This document shows, piece by piece, positions 1-8,712 of a stretch of DNA of 64,000 nucleotides. The translations under genes were made by a program, and so were the position numbers. Below the pieces are notes generated by a model. That model did no database searches and had not been told where the DNA came from. It saw only the letters and a list, made by a program, of their open reading frames with translations. Location of the stretch: NCBI GenBank assembly GCA_024508855.1, contig JANINJ010000107.1, positions 310,001 to 374,000 on the forward strand, written 5' to 3'. This DNA is from Xanthobacteraceae bacterium. Lineage in GTDB: Bacteria > Pseudomonadota > Alphaproteobacteria > Rhizobiales > Xanthobacteraceae. Position 1 is the stretch's first letter. Each line of letters starts with the position of its first letter.

Positions 1-269
1 CAGGTCGCCATGCGGGCAACCGGATTATCCAGGATGCTCTTGATCAGCTCGAAGTCGCCGCCGGCCGAGAATGCCTTGCCCGCGCCGGTAACGATGACGG
101 CATTGATGTCGGGATCGTCATTGATGTCGCGCCAGATGTGGGTGAGCTGGGTGTGGGTTTCGGCATCGACCGAGTTATAGGTCTCCGGCCGATCGAACGT
201 CAGCCGCAGAATGCGCTTCGACGGATAATCCAGTTTCAGCTTGGTATAGGCGGCGTAACGATTTGACAT
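1..269 (-). CDS. Enoyl-CoA hydratase/isomerase family protein (3' part beyond window)
   Basis: About 89 codons of the N-terminal part of a crotonase-fold protein are visible; the gene continues past base 1. The fragment reads MSNRYAAYTKLKL, then an LRLTFDRPE segment typical of the first strands, and later AVIVTGAGKAFSAGGDFEL. The last matches the crotonase oxyanion-hole region (normally AFCAGADL), here with Ser for Cys and GGDFEL for the usual GADL. I chose ATG at 269 over the in-frame ATG at 275 because a GAGGA lies about seven bases upstream of 269. It is divergent from the CoA ligase at 524 and shares the control region holding the 388-403 palindrome, so it is probably co-regulated. Crotonase members catalyse many reactions, so the exact one is unknown. 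Confidence 0.85.
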   Translation of the reverse strand, partial: MSNRYAAYTKLKLDYPSKRILRLTFDRPETYNSVDAETHTQLTHIWRDINDDPDINAVIVTGAGKAFSAGGDFELIKSILDNPVARMAT

Positions 270-387
270 GGACATTCCTCACCGATCGATTGGCCTGCCT
301 TGCGCACGCCAGGCTTGTCATATTGTCGAGCTAATCCGCAGCCATCAATCTGACGATTACCATCGCCATGACTTGCTATGAATTATT

Positions 388-403
388 TCGAACAGATGTT
401 AGA
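388..403. promoter_or_regulatory. Palindromic operator, TetR-type (site 1)
   Basis: TCGAACAGATGTTAGA is an imperfect palindrome (7+2+7) in the divergent region between the crotonase gene (start 269) and the CoA ligase (start 524). Two close copies lie at 3781-3814 before the acyl-CoA dehydrogenase. Such operators are typical of TetR-family acyl-CoA-responsive repressors; no such regulator is encoded in the window. The remainder of 270-523 shows nothing else I can support. Confidence 0.5.
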
Positions 404-523
404 ATTTAAGTTGGATCGGTCGACGCCGCAAGCGTAGACTTGTCGTCACCGATCAGGCGTCCCGAGTTGACGGGGCATCATGAACATAGAAGCGCAAAAT
501 AGCGTCGTTCTGGAGGAAACTTG

Positions 524-2113
524 ATGGCAGGCGAGCACGACAACTCGCTGACGACGATGGCGGGAGCTTTGCCGACAATCGGCAGCCTGTTTCGTGCACG
601 CGCGCAAATCCAGAAATCCGAGATTGCGATTGAATATGGCGACCGCCGCATCAGCTATGCCAAATTGCTGGAACGGGTCGAGCGGGTGACTGCCGTGCTG
701 GCAGGCCACGGGCTGGTGCGCGGCGATCGCGTGGCGCTGCTGTCGCGCAACCGGCCGGAATATCTCGAGGTCGAGTTGGCCGCAGCCAATCTCGGCATCA
801 TCACCGCGTGTTTGAACTGGCGCCTTTCGAGGCGCGAACTCACCTATTGCATCGATCTGGTCTCGCCTAAACTCCTGATCGCCGAGGAAGAACTCGCTGC
901 CAATCTGGAAACCTCTGCATGCGATGGCTGCCCGATCGTTATCATCGGCGAGGAATATGAGCGATTGCTGCAACAGCAGACCGGTCAGCAGTCGGCGAAC
1001 GACATAGACCCCGAGGACGGACTGGTCATTCTTTACACCAGCGGCACCACCGGCCTGCCCAAGGGCGCGGTGATTTCGCACCGTGCGATGGCCGCGCGCG
1101 CAATGGTTTTCACTTCCGAACTGGGCATTGCGCATGACGATGCCTTTGTCGCATGGGCTCCGCTGTTCCATATGGCATCGACGGATCATAGCCTCGCGAC
1201 GCTGCTTCGCGGCGGCACGGTGATCCTCGTCGATGGCTTTCAAGTCGAGCCGCTGCTGTCGGCCCTGCAGCGCCATCGGATCGGCTGGTTCGTTTTGATT
1301 CCGGGTATGATCGAAGCCTTCATCGCCGGCTTTCGCGCCAATCCGGTCGCAGTCAAAGGCGTCGGCACGTGCGGCGCCATGGCCGATCTGGTCCCACCAC
1401 ATGTTCTCGCCGAAGTGACGGAATTATTGCAGGCACCCTATCTCAACTCGTTCGGCTCGACCGAAACCGGCCTGCCACCTGCAACCAGAGACCGGATTCC
1501 GATCGGCACAACGCCTGCCCGATTGTCAAAGCTGCAGAATGCGTTCTGTGAAATCAAACTGGTCGATCCCGCCGACAAGGAAGTGGCGGATGGATTTCCC
1601 GGCGAGCTCGCGGTGCGCGGACCGACGTTATTCTCCGGATACTGGCAGGCCGAAGCGACCAACGCCCATGATTTTCGCGGCGGCTGGTTCCATATGGGCG
1701 ACGTTTTTCGCCGCAACGCGGACGGTTCACTCGATTTCGTCGACCGCGCCAAATACATGATCAAGACCGGCGGCGAAAACGTTTATCCCGCCGAGATCGA
1801 ACGGGTTCTCGTAAGTGACGCGCGCGTCACCGAAGCCACCGTGATCCGGGCGCCCGACGCCAAATGGGGCGAGGTTCCCGTGGCCTTCGTCGCGCGCCGG
1901 GACGAAACCATCACCGAAGCGGACTTGCTCAGCCTCTGCCGGCGCGATCTTGCTGGTTACAAATGCCCACGGCAGTTTCACTTCATCGACTTCGCAGATT
2001 TCCCACGATCGACCAGCGGCAAGGTTCAACGCCATGAACTCGAGGCCAGATTGATGCGCGACAGGCCGCCCGCGCAAGCCTCGACCTCCACTCCAATCCA
2101 TGGACACCAATGA
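524..2113 (+). CDS. AMP-dependent acyl-CoA synthetase (acyl-CoA ligase)
   Basis: An adenylate-forming ligase of 529 aa that activates a carboxylic acid to its CoA thioester through an acyl-AMP. The P-loop motif YTSGTTGLPKG lies near residue 171, NSFGSTETG near 310, the A8 region YMIKTGGENVYPAEIE near 410, and the C-terminal catalytic lysine in TSGKVQRHELE. The start is ATG 524, seven bases after GGAGG, rather than the upstream in-frame TTG at 521. It overlaps the next gene by four bases (ATGA), so it is translationally coupled to the thiolase-fold protein. It is probably the entry step for the acid degraded by this cluster. Its size fits medium-chain, branched or cyclic acids; the substrate is not readable from sequence. 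Confidence 0.93.
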   Translation: MAGEHDNSLTTMAGALPTIGSLFRARAQIQKSEIAIEYGDRRISYAKLLERVERVTAVLAGHGLVRGDRVALLSRNRPEYLEVELAAANLGIITACLNWRLSRRELTYCIDLVSPKLLIAEEELAANLETSACDGCPIVIIGEEYERLLQQQTGQQSANDIDPEDGLVILYTSGTTGLPKGAVISHRAMAARAMVFTSELGIAHDDAFVAWAPLFHMASTDHSLATLLRGGTVILVDGFQVEPLLSALQRHRIGWFVLIPGMIEAFIAGFRANPVAVKGVGTCGAMADLVPPHVLAEVTELLQAPYLNSFGSTETGLPPATRDRIPIGTTPARLSKLQNAFCEIKLVDPADKEVADGFPGELAVRGPTLFSGYWQAEATNAHDFRGGWFHMGDVFRRNADGSLDFVDRAKYMIKTGGENVYPAEIERVLVSDARVTEATVIRAPDAKWGEVPVAFVARRDETITEADLLSLCRRDLAGYKCPRQFHFIDFADFPRSTSGKVQRHELEARLMRDRPPAQASTSTPIHGHQ

Positions 2114-3315
2114 GCGCTGTCTCCAAATCATCGGCCCGCAACAATAGCCTGCGTGGCAAGATTGCCGTGATCGGCATCGGAATGTCTCCTGTCGGCAAGG
2201 TGCCGGGCAAAAGCCCGCTTTGGCTCGCCGCCGATGCTGCAAAGAAGGCGTTGGCCGATGCCGGCATTCAGAAGCGCGAAATCGATGGCGTGCTGTCCAG
2301 CCACGCGATGGCATCGCCGTTTCATCGCTTCAGCATCGCTTTTAGCGAATATTTTGGCATTCAGCCGACGTTCTCCAACACCTTGCAGGTCTCGGGCGCC
2401 ACCGCCGCAACGATGTTCAACATCGGCGCCGCGGCTATTCATGGAGGCCTCGCTGAAACGGTGCTGGTAGTTGCCGGCGACAGCTTGCTCTCTGGTCTGA
2501 CGCCGGAACTGGCACTGCGATCGCTCACCGAGAGCCGCGACCAGCAATACGAAATGCCGTTCGGCATTCCGGTTGCCAACACCTTCGCCATGACAGCGCA
2601 TCGCCACATGAAGGAATTCGGCACCACGCCCGAACAACTGGCTCAGGTCGCCGTGACGCAACGGCGTCATGCGTCACGCACGCCCGGCGCGCAGCAGACC
2701 AAGCCCATCACGGTCGATGACGTGCTGAACTCCGGCATGGTAACCACGCCATATCACAAGCTGGATTGCTCGCTGATTTCCGATGGCGGCGCCGCGTTCG
2801 TCCTGACCTCAGCCGAGCGCGCCAAGGCGCTTGGCATCGAACGCCCAGTCTACCTTCTCGGCGGCGCGGAATGTTATACCCACGAGCATTTGTTCCTGAT
2901 GCCGTCGCTGACGACGACCGGCGCGGTCGAGTCGAGCCGGAGGGCCTATGCCATGGCCGGGTACGGCGCGAAGGACATGGATGTCGCCGGTGTCTATGAC
3001 TGCTTCACCGGCACCGTCATCATGATGCTGGAAGACCTCGGCTTCTGCCCCAAGGGCGAAGGCGGCCGGTTCGTCGCTGACGGGCAGATGACGTATGGGG
3101 GGCAAATCCCGTCCAACACCCACGGCGGGCTATTGTCGTTTGCGCATTCCGGGATTCCGGGATCGCTGTTTCACTTTCATGAAGTGATCGCGCAATTGCG
3201 CGGCCAGTGCGGCGAACGCCAGGTGGCGGATGCCAATCTCGGGTTGGTACACAGCCTCGGCGCGGGCTTCGCCACCAACGCGACAACCATTTTCGGAACG
3301 GAGCGCACGTTGTGA
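2110..3315 (+). CDS. Thiolase-fold (SCP-x/lipid-transfer type) protein without nucleophilic Cys; possible retro-aldolase subunit
   Basis: A 401-aa thiolase-superfamily protein related to SCP-x thiolases and the Ltp2 class. Family marks are VYDCFTGTV near 297, LEDLGFCPKGEGG, and NTHGGLLSFAHSG near 335. The position that normally holds the acylated Cys (C-x-S-G) reads Gln93-Val94-Ser95-Gly96, so classical thiolysis is unlikely. Members of this class that pair with DUF35 proteins are known to act as aldol lyases in steroid side-chain breakdown. The next gene is a DUF35 protein overlapping by four bases, which supports a heteromeric complex. I infer retro-aldol cleavage of a 3-hydroxyacyl-CoA; degradation of an unrelated acyl-CoA remains possible. 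Confidence 0.85.
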   Translation: MSAVSKSSARNNSLRGKIAVIGIGMSPVGKVPGKSPLWLAADAAKKALADAGIQKREIDGVLSSHAMASPFHRFSIAFSEYFGIQPTFSNTLQVSGATAATMFNIGAAAIHGGLAETVLVVAGDSLLSGLTPELALRSLTESRDQQYEMPFGIPVANTFAMTAHRHMKEFGTTPEQLAQVAVTQRRHASRTPGAQQTKPITVDDVLNSGMVTTPYHKLDCSLISDGGAAFVLTSAERAKALGIERPVYLLGGAECYTHEHLFLMPSLTTTGAVESSRRAYAMAGYGAKDMDVAGVYDCFTGTVIMMLEDLGFCPKGEGGRFVADGQMTYGGQIPSNTHGGLLSFAHSGIPGSLFHFHEVIAQLRGQCGERQVADANLGLVHSLGAGFATNATTIFGTERTL

Positions 3316-3731
3316 TTTCACTCGAGGAAGCCATGAAAAAGCCGCTGCCCGCGCCGGATGCCGACACCGCGGAATTCTGGCGCGGCCTGCGCAACGGCCA
3401 GCTTCTGCTGCAGCACTGCGGCGATTGCGGCAACGTGCAGTATTACCAACAGGGCATTTGCCGCAACTGCGGCGGCGAAAACCTCACGCATCGCCCCGCT
3501 AGCGGGCGCGGCAAGGTGCATTCGTTCAGCGTTGTGCATCGTGCGCCGGGGCCGGCCTTCAAGGGCGACGTACCATATGCGGTGCTGCTAGTCGAACTGG
3601 AGGAAGGTCCACGCATGATCAGCACCTATATCGGCGGCAAGCCGGACGACGTCACCTTTGACATGGACGTCACGCTGGTCTGCGAACCGATCAACGACGA
3701 GATCACCCTGCCGCGCTTCCGACGCGCCTGA
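3312..3731 (+). CDS. DUF35 OB-fold/zinc-ribbon acyl-CoA-binding partner protein
   Basis: A small protein (139 aa from GTG 3312) with an N-terminal helix, a rubredoxin-like zinc ribbon formed by Cys36-x2-Cys39 and Cys50-x2-Cys53, and an OB-fold from about residue 58 (GRGKVHSFSVVHR). DUF35 proteins bind acyl-CoA and form complexes with thiolase-like enzymes. GTG 3312 overlaps the TGA of the preceding gene (GTGA). An internal ATG at 3333, preceded by GAGGAAG, is an alternative start that would remove seven residues. It is the last gene before the operator-bearing promoter at 3781, so ligase, thiolase-like and DUF35 genes form one operon. Confidence 0.88.
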   Translation: MISLEEAMKKPLPAPDADTAEFWRGLRNGQLLLQHCGDCGNVQYYQQGICRNCGGENLTHRPASGRGKVHSFSVVHRAPGPAFKGDVPYAVLLVELEEGPRMISTYIGGKPDDVTFDMDVTLVCEPINDEITLPRFRRA

Positions 3732-3780
3732 CAACCCGCATTTCCGGATCCAGATCGCAGAAATCGCGTTCGGAATAAAT

Positions 3781-3814
3781 TCTAACATTTGTTAGATTTC
3801 GAACGATTGTTAGA
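3781..3814. promoter_or_regulatory. Tandem palindromic operators, TetR-type (sites 2 and 3)
   Basis: TCTAACATTTGTTAGA (3781-3796) is a perfect 7+2+7 palindrome and TCGAACGATTGTTAGA (3799-3814) an imperfect copy starting 18 bases later. Both match the 388-403 site (consensus TCKAACRnnTGTTAGA). They precede the acyl-CoA dehydrogenase/carboxylase transcription unit that begins at 3870. Two sites 18 bp apart would allow side-by-side binding of repressor dimers. Confidence 0.6.
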
Positions 3815-3869
3815 TTGAAATCCCGCAGGCTTGTCCCTAAGCTCGCCCCGAAAACGCTGGAACCGACCA

Positions 3870-5033
3870 ATGGATTTTGATCTTACCGACGAGCAACGGC
3901 AGATCCTCGACTACGGCAATGCGGTCGCCCAGAAGTTCGACCGCAGATACTGGATGGATTGCGCCGACAAACGGGTATTTCCCGATGCGCTGTATCAACA
4001 GATCGCGGCCGACGGCTTTGTCGGGACCATGGTTCCTGAAGAGTACGGCGGCGCCGGGCTGGGCATGGTGGAAATGCACCTATTTCTGGAGGGCCTGTCC
4101 AACAACGGCATTCCGTTGCTCAACCTTGTCGTTGGCGCAACGATGAGCCTCGGCTTTATTGCCAAGTATGGTTCCGAGCAGCAGAAGCACCGCTATCTTC
4201 CCGATGCCTGTAGCGGCAAGACGCGATTCTGCTTCGCCATCACCGAGCCAGACGCCGGCACCAACACCATTCGCACCGCGACGATAGCGAAGAAGCGCGG
4301 CAACCGCTTCGCCCTCAGCGGCCAGAAGACATTCATCACCGATGCCGACGGTTCCGACTATGCCCTGGTGGTGACGCGTACGACGCCACACACCGACGTC
4401 GCCAGAAAAACCGACGGCTTCACGCTGTTCTTGGTCGACCTCAAGGCCAAAGGTGTCGCGAAGCAATACATTCCGGTCAGCATTCCGGCGCCGGAGACGC
4501 AATGGCAGATCTTTTTCGACGAGGTCGATCTCGGGCCGGAAGACGTGATCGGCGAAGTCGACAAGGGGTTCGGCATTCTGTTCAAGAGCCTCAATCCGGA
4601 ACGCATTCTGGTCGGCTCGATTTGTTGCGGCCTGGGCCGGTATGCGCTCAACCGAGCGGTGGAATACGCCAACGAGCGCAAGGTCTTCAACAATGTACCG
4701 ATCGGCTCCTATCAGGGCTTGCAGCATCCGCTGGCCAGTGCACGCACCGACGTCGAGATGGCGTCGCTGATGACGCTGAAAGCCGCGTGGGTGTTCGATC
4801 AGGGCCGTGAGGCCGGCGAGTTCTCCAACATGGCGAAACTCGCCGCCGCTGATGCTGGCACCAAGGCGGTGGACACCGCACTGCAGTGTTTCGGCGGCAA
4901 CGGCTTCACCAAGGAATACGGCATCTTCGACATCTACCCGATGGTGCGGCTGCTGAAGACCGCGCCGCTCAATCGCGAAATGCTTCTCAACTATATCGGC
5001 GAGCGCGTCATGGGCTTGCCGCGCAGCTACTAG
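3870..5033 (+). CDS. Acyl-CoA dehydrogenase
   Basis: A 387-aa FAD-dependent acyl-CoA dehydrogenase that introduces the alpha,beta double bond. The order is typical: N-terminal helical domain (MDFDLTDEQRQ), beta-domain with FCFAITEPDAGTNT near 125 and SGQKTFITDAD, then a C-terminal helical domain with CFGGNGFTKEYGIFDIYP near 345. The ATG at 3870 is preferred over the upstream in-frame TTG at 3831 because family homology begins there. It opens the transcription unit carrying the carboxylase genes and follows the double operator at 3781-3814. In atu/liu-like pathways this enzyme (citronellyl-CoA or isovaleryl-CoA dehydrogenase) acts just before carboxylation, which is the role suggested here. 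Confidence 0.93.
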   Translation: MDFDLTDEQRQILDYGNAVAQKFDRRYWMDCADKRVFPDALYQQIAADGFVGTMVPEEYGGAGLGMVEMHLFLEGLSNNGIPLLNLVVGATMSLGFIAKYGSEQQKHRYLPDACSGKTRFCFAITEPDAGTNTIRTATIAKKRGNRFALSGQKTFITDADGSDYALVVTRTTPHTDVARKTDGFTLFLVDLKAKGVAKQYIPVSIPAPETQWQIFFDEVDLGPEDVIGEVDKGFGILFKSLNPERILVGSICCGLGRYALNRAVEYANERKVFNNVPIGSYQGLQHPLASARTDVEMASLMTLKAAWVFDQGREAGEFSNMAKLAAADAGTKAVDTALQCFGGNGFTKEYGIFDIYPMVRLLKTAPLNREMLLNYIGERVMGLPRSY

Positions 5034-5045
5034 GGCCCATTCGTA

Positions 5046-6653
5046 ATGGCAATGATGAAGTCCGATATATCGGTGGCGAGCGATGAGTTTCGTCGCAACC
5101 GCGATGTCTACCATGAGCGTATTGCGGATCTGCACCGTCGCCGAGCAGCGGCCATGCTGGGTGGCCCCGAGCGCGCACGGCGGCTGCACAAGGAACGCAA
5201 GCAACTACTGCCGCGCGAACGAATCGCAGCGCTGACCGATCCCGGCTCGCCGTTTCTCGAATTTTGCCAGCTCGCCGGCGAAGGCCTGTATGAGGGCGTG
5301 CCGCCGGGCGGCAGCATCATCACCGGCGTCGGTATCGTGTCCGGCCGCGCCTGCATGATCATCGCCAACGATGCTACGGTGAAGGGCGGCACTTATTACG
5401 GCATCACCTGCAAGAAGCACGTGCGTGCGCAGCGCTTCGCCTGGCAGCATCGCCTGCCCTGCATCACGCTGGTGCAGTCCGGTGGCGCCAACCTGCCCGA
5501 CCAGCCCAACATCTTTCCCGACGAAGGACAGTTCGGCTCGATCTTCTACAATCAGATCCGGATGTCTGGCGAGGGAATACCGCAGATCGCCGTGGTGCAT
5601 GGCCCATCCACTGCAGGCGGGGCCTACATGCCGGCGCTGTGCGATGAAACCGTCATCGTGCGCAATCAGGGCGCCATGTTTCTCGGTGGGCCGCAACTGG
5701 TCTATGCCGCAACCAAGGAGGAAGTCGGCGTCGAGGAGCTTGGCGGCGGCGAAATGCACAGCCGCATCAGCGGCGTCACCGATCATCTCGCGGAAAGCGA
5801 CAGCCACGCCATCGCCATCACGCGCGATATCGTTGCTAATCTCGGCGACATTCCGCAACAGCGCTGGCAAGTGGCGACACCCGCCGCGCCGCGTTTCGAT
5901 CCGAGCGAGATTTATGGTCTGGTCAGCGCAGATCCGCGAGTGCCGACGAACAATCGCGACATCATCGCCCGCCTGGTGGACAACAGCGTCTTCCATGAAT
6001 TTAAACCGTTATACGGCGATACGCTGATCACCGGCTTCGCCCGGATCATGGGTTTTGAAATCGGCATCCTGTGCAACAACGGTGTGCTGTTCTCGGAATG
6101 CGCACTGAAAGCCACGCATTTCATTGATCTGTGCTGCAAACGGAATATCCCGCTGCTCTTCATGGCCGACGTGACCGGCTTCATGGTCGGACGCGAGGCG
6201 GAAGAAGGCGGCATTTCGAAGGATGGCGCCAAGATGATCACCGCGATGGCCAGCGCCAACGTGCCGAAATACACGCTGATCATCGGCAACTCCTATGGCG
6301 CCGGCTATCTCTCGATGTGCGGCCGCGCCTTCAAGCCGAATGCCATGATGATGTGGCCGAACGGACGCTCGGCGATCATGGGCCCGGATCAGGCAGCCAA
6401 TACGCTGGCGATGGTGAAGGACGAGGCCCACAAGCGCGAGGGCACCAGCTGGACCGACGCGGAGCGCGATGCCTACCGCGAGCCGGTGCGCAAGCACTTC
6501 GAGGATTTCGCCAGCGCCTACAATTTCGCCCGCAACACCTGGTGCGACATGGTGATCGATCCGCTCGAAACCCGCAACGTGATGGCCCTGCTGCTGGATC
6601 TCGCCGGGCGCTTACCAGCGCAAGATACCCATTTCGGCGTGCTCCGGATGTGA
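5046..6653 (+). CDS. Acyl-CoA carboxylase beta (carboxyltransferase) subunit, methylcrotonyl/geranyl-CoA type
   Basis: A 535-aa biotin-dependent carboxyltransferase with two crotonase-like halves. Visible motifs are the N-domain GGTYYGITCKKHVRAQRFA near 115, SGGANLPDQPNIFPDEGQFG near 140, GPSTAGGAYMPALCDE near 190, and the C-domain GFMVGREAEEGGISKDGAK near 380 and GNSYGAGYLSMCGRAF near 410. The GGANLPDQ/FGxIF pattern is that of methylcrotonyl- and geranyl-CoA carboxylase beta chains rather than acetyl- or propionyl-CoA enzymes. It lies 12 bases after the dehydrogenase and 15 bases before the alpha subunit. It transfers CO2 from biotin to the gamma-carbon of a beta-methyl-enoyl-CoA in known relatives; the substrate chain here is unknown. 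Confidence 0.93.
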   Translation: MAMMKSDISVASDEFRRNRDVYHERIADLHRRRAAAMLGGPERARRLHKERKQLLPRERIAALTDPGSPFLEFCQLAGEGLYEGVPPGGSIITGVGIVSGRACMIIANDATVKGGTYYGITCKKHVRAQRFAWQHRLPCITLVQSGGANLPDQPNIFPDEGQFGSIFYNQIRMSGEGIPQIAVVHGPSTAGGAYMPALCDETVIVRNQGAMFLGGPQLVYAATKEEVGVEELGGGEMHSRISGVTDHLAESDSHAIAITRDIVANLGDIPQQRWQVATPAAPRFDPSEIYGLVSADPRVPTNNRDIIARLVDNSVFHEFKPLYGDTLITGFARIMGFEIGILCNNGVLFSECALKATHFIDLCCKRNIPLLFMADVTGFMVGREAEEGGISKDGAKMITAMASANVPKYTLIIGNSYGAGYLSMCGRAFKPNAMMMWPNGRSAIMGPDQAANTLAMVKDEAHKREGTSWTDAERDAYREPVRKHFEDFASAYNFARNTWCDMVIDPLETRNVMALLLDLAGRLPAQDTHFGVLRM

Positions 6654-6668
6654 TGAGGAAAGCCCGCC

Positions 6669-8666
6669 GTGTTTGACAAAATCCTGATCGCCAATCGCGG
6701 CGAGATCGCTTGCCGGATCGCCCGGACCTGCCGACAGCTTGGTATCGCAGTCGCCGGCGTTCACTCGGCTGCCGATGCCAACGCATTGCACGTGAAAGTC
6801 ATCGGGGAGTCGATCGAAATCGGCGGTGCAGCAGCATCCGACAGTTATCTGCGCATCGATGCAGTGATCGATGCCGCCAAGACCACCGGTGCGCAAGCGA
6901 TCCATCCCGGTTTCGGCTTCCTGGCAGAGAATGCCACGTTCGCCCGCGCGGTCGAGGCTGCCGGGCTCGCCTTCATCGGCCCGACGCCGGAAGTGATCGA
7001 ACGGCTTGGCGACAAGGCATCGGCCAAGCAGGAAGCCGAGGCGGCCGGCGTACCGACCGTGCCCGGCAGCAAGACGCCGAGTGAGGATGCGCGGGAGATC
7101 GAACGCATCGTTCGTGAACTGGGATTGCCGGTGATGCTCAAGGCCGCCGCGGGCGGCGGCGGCAAGGGCATGCGCGCGGTGACGACATTCGACGGACTGG
7201 CCGGCGAAATCGAATCGGCCATGCGCGAGGCCAAGAATTCGTTCGGCTATGCCGGGCTCATTGTCGAAAAGCTGATCGAGCGCGGCCGACATCTCGAAGT
7301 GCAGATCGCCGGCGACGGCCACGGCAACGTTATTCACCTGTTCGAACGCGAGTGCTCGCTGCAGCGCCGCCACCAGAAGCTGATCGAGGAAGCGCCCGCT
7401 GCCAACCTGCCTGCGTCCCTTCGCGGCCGGATGGCCGCGGATGCGGTCCGGCTCGGCAAGCGCTTGAACTACCGCGGCGTCGGCACTGTCGAATTCATTC
7501 TGAATGACGACACGTATTATTTTCTCGAGGTCAATCCCCGGTTGCAGGTTGAGCACCCGGTGACCGAGATGGTCACCGGCGTCGATATCGTCGCGTTGAT
7601 GCTGCGTATCGCGGCAGGCGATGGTCTGCCGTTCGCGCAGGAGGAAATAACCTGCCGTGGCCACGCGGTGGAGGCACGAATTTGCGCCGAGGATCCCGCG
7701 AACAATTTCCTGCCCAGTACTGGAGAACTGGCCTACGTCCGGTTCCCCGCCGACGGCATTCGGGTCGAGAGTGGCGTCGAAAGCGGCTCCGTTGTCACCC
7801 CCTATTACGACTCCATGCTGGCAAAGCTCATTGCCTATGCCGCCACGCGCGACGAAGCCCTCGACAAACTCGGACAAGCGTTGGAAGAAAGCTCGATATT
7901 CGGTATCACGACCAATCAGCAGTTTCTCAAGCAACTTGTCGATCTGACGGAAACCCGCAACGCCACTTTCCATACCCGGTTGATCGACGAAACGCTCGAC
8001 AAGTTAATCGCCAAGGAAAAGACGCTTGATCGCGAAGCGCTCGCGCTTGGCGCGTGTTTCTGGCTCAGCCAGCAACGCCAGACTACCACCAGCAATCCCT
8101 GGCAATCACGTGACTTGACCGGCTGGCACATGGCTTCCGACAGCGAGGCGTTGTCGCCGATCCCGGTGCTGCATCTGGAAGCCTCGGGCGTCAGCGCTGC
8201 TATTCGTTTTGGGCTGTTGCAAGCCGATGGCTCGATCAATGTGAGCATCAACGACGACGTACTGAAGGCGCGACTGATTCCGCTCGACCACGACCGCTTT
8301 ACCGCGATCATCGGATCGCGTCACGAGATCGTGCGGATTCGTCAAGAGCAGCAATCCGTTTTCGTCCATGACCGGAACGGCGTCCATGCGATGCTGGCGG
8401 TGCCTTATCTCAGCTACATCAGCGCGGTTGCGGAAACCAGCGGTGAACTTCGCGCCCCGATGACCGGAATGATCCTCAAGGTTCACGTCGCGGTCGGCGA
8501 CAGGATCAAGGCCGGTGACGTCGCCGCCATTCTGGAATCCATGAAAATGGAATTGCGCATCAGCAGCGAAACGGACGGCATCGTCACCGCGGTCAACTGC
8601 CGCGCCGGCGAGACCGTCGAGCGCAATGCGGTGGTGGTTATCGTCGAGCCGGAGCAGGCGACGTGA
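6669..8666 (+). CDS. Acyl-CoA carboxylase alpha subunit (biotin carboxylase with biotin carrier domain)
   Basis: A 665-aa alpha chain starting with GTG (FDKILIANRGEIACR). The biotin carboxylase domain covers residues 1-450, with the ATP-grasp loop AAAGGGGKGMR near 160, ECSLQRRHQK near 230 and EVNPRLQVEHPVTE near 285. A linker (BT-like) region follows, then a C-terminal biotinyl domain with ILESMKMELRI, where Lys626 is the biotinylation site. Length and order match methylcrotonyl/geranyl-CoA carboxylase alpha subunits. It partners the beta subunit encoded 15 bases upstream. Confidence 0.95.
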   Translation: MFDKILIANRGEIACRIARTCRQLGIAVAGVHSAADANALHVKVIGESIEIGGAAASDSYLRIDAVIDAAKTTGAQAIHPGFGFLAENATFARAVEAAGLAFIGPTPEVIERLGDKASAKQEAEAAGVPTVPGSKTPSEDAREIERIVRELGLPVMLKAAAGGGGKGMRAVTTFDGLAGEIESAMREAKNSFGYAGLIVEKLIERGRHLEVQIAGDGHGNVIHLFERECSLQRRHQKLIEEAPAANLPASLRGRMAADAVRLGKRLNYRGVGTVEFILNDDTYYFLEVNPRLQVEHPVTEMVTGVDIVALMLRIAAGDGLPFAQEEITCRGHAVEARICAEDPANNFLPSTGELAYVRFPADGIRVESGVESGSVVTPYYDSMLAKLIAYAATRDEALDKLGQALEESSIFGITTNQQFLKQLVDLTETRNATFHTRLIDETLDKLIAKEKTLDREALALGACFWLSQQRQTTTSNPWQSRDLTGWHMASDSEALSPIPVLHLEASGVSAAIRFGLLQADGSINVSINDDVLKARLIPLDHDRFTAIIGSRHEIVRIRQEQQSVFVHDRNGVHAMLAVPYLSYISAVAETSGELRAPMTGMILKVHVAVGDRIKAGDVAAILESMKMELRISSETDGIVTAVNCRAGETVERNAVVVIVEPEQAT

Positions 8667-8712
8667 CGGCACTTCTTTCACTCGATCGGATAGTTAGGCA
8701 AGGAAAGCGCGA

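Noticed and set aside
4080-5204. 374-residue minus-strand frame opposite the acyl-CoA dehydrogenase
   Set aside because: Antisense to a conserved gene; long frames on the opposite strand are common in GC-rich DNA.
6612-7973. 453-residue minus-strand frame opposite the biotin carboxylase
   Set aside because: Shadow of a highly conserved gene; no domain recognisable and no ribosome-binding site.
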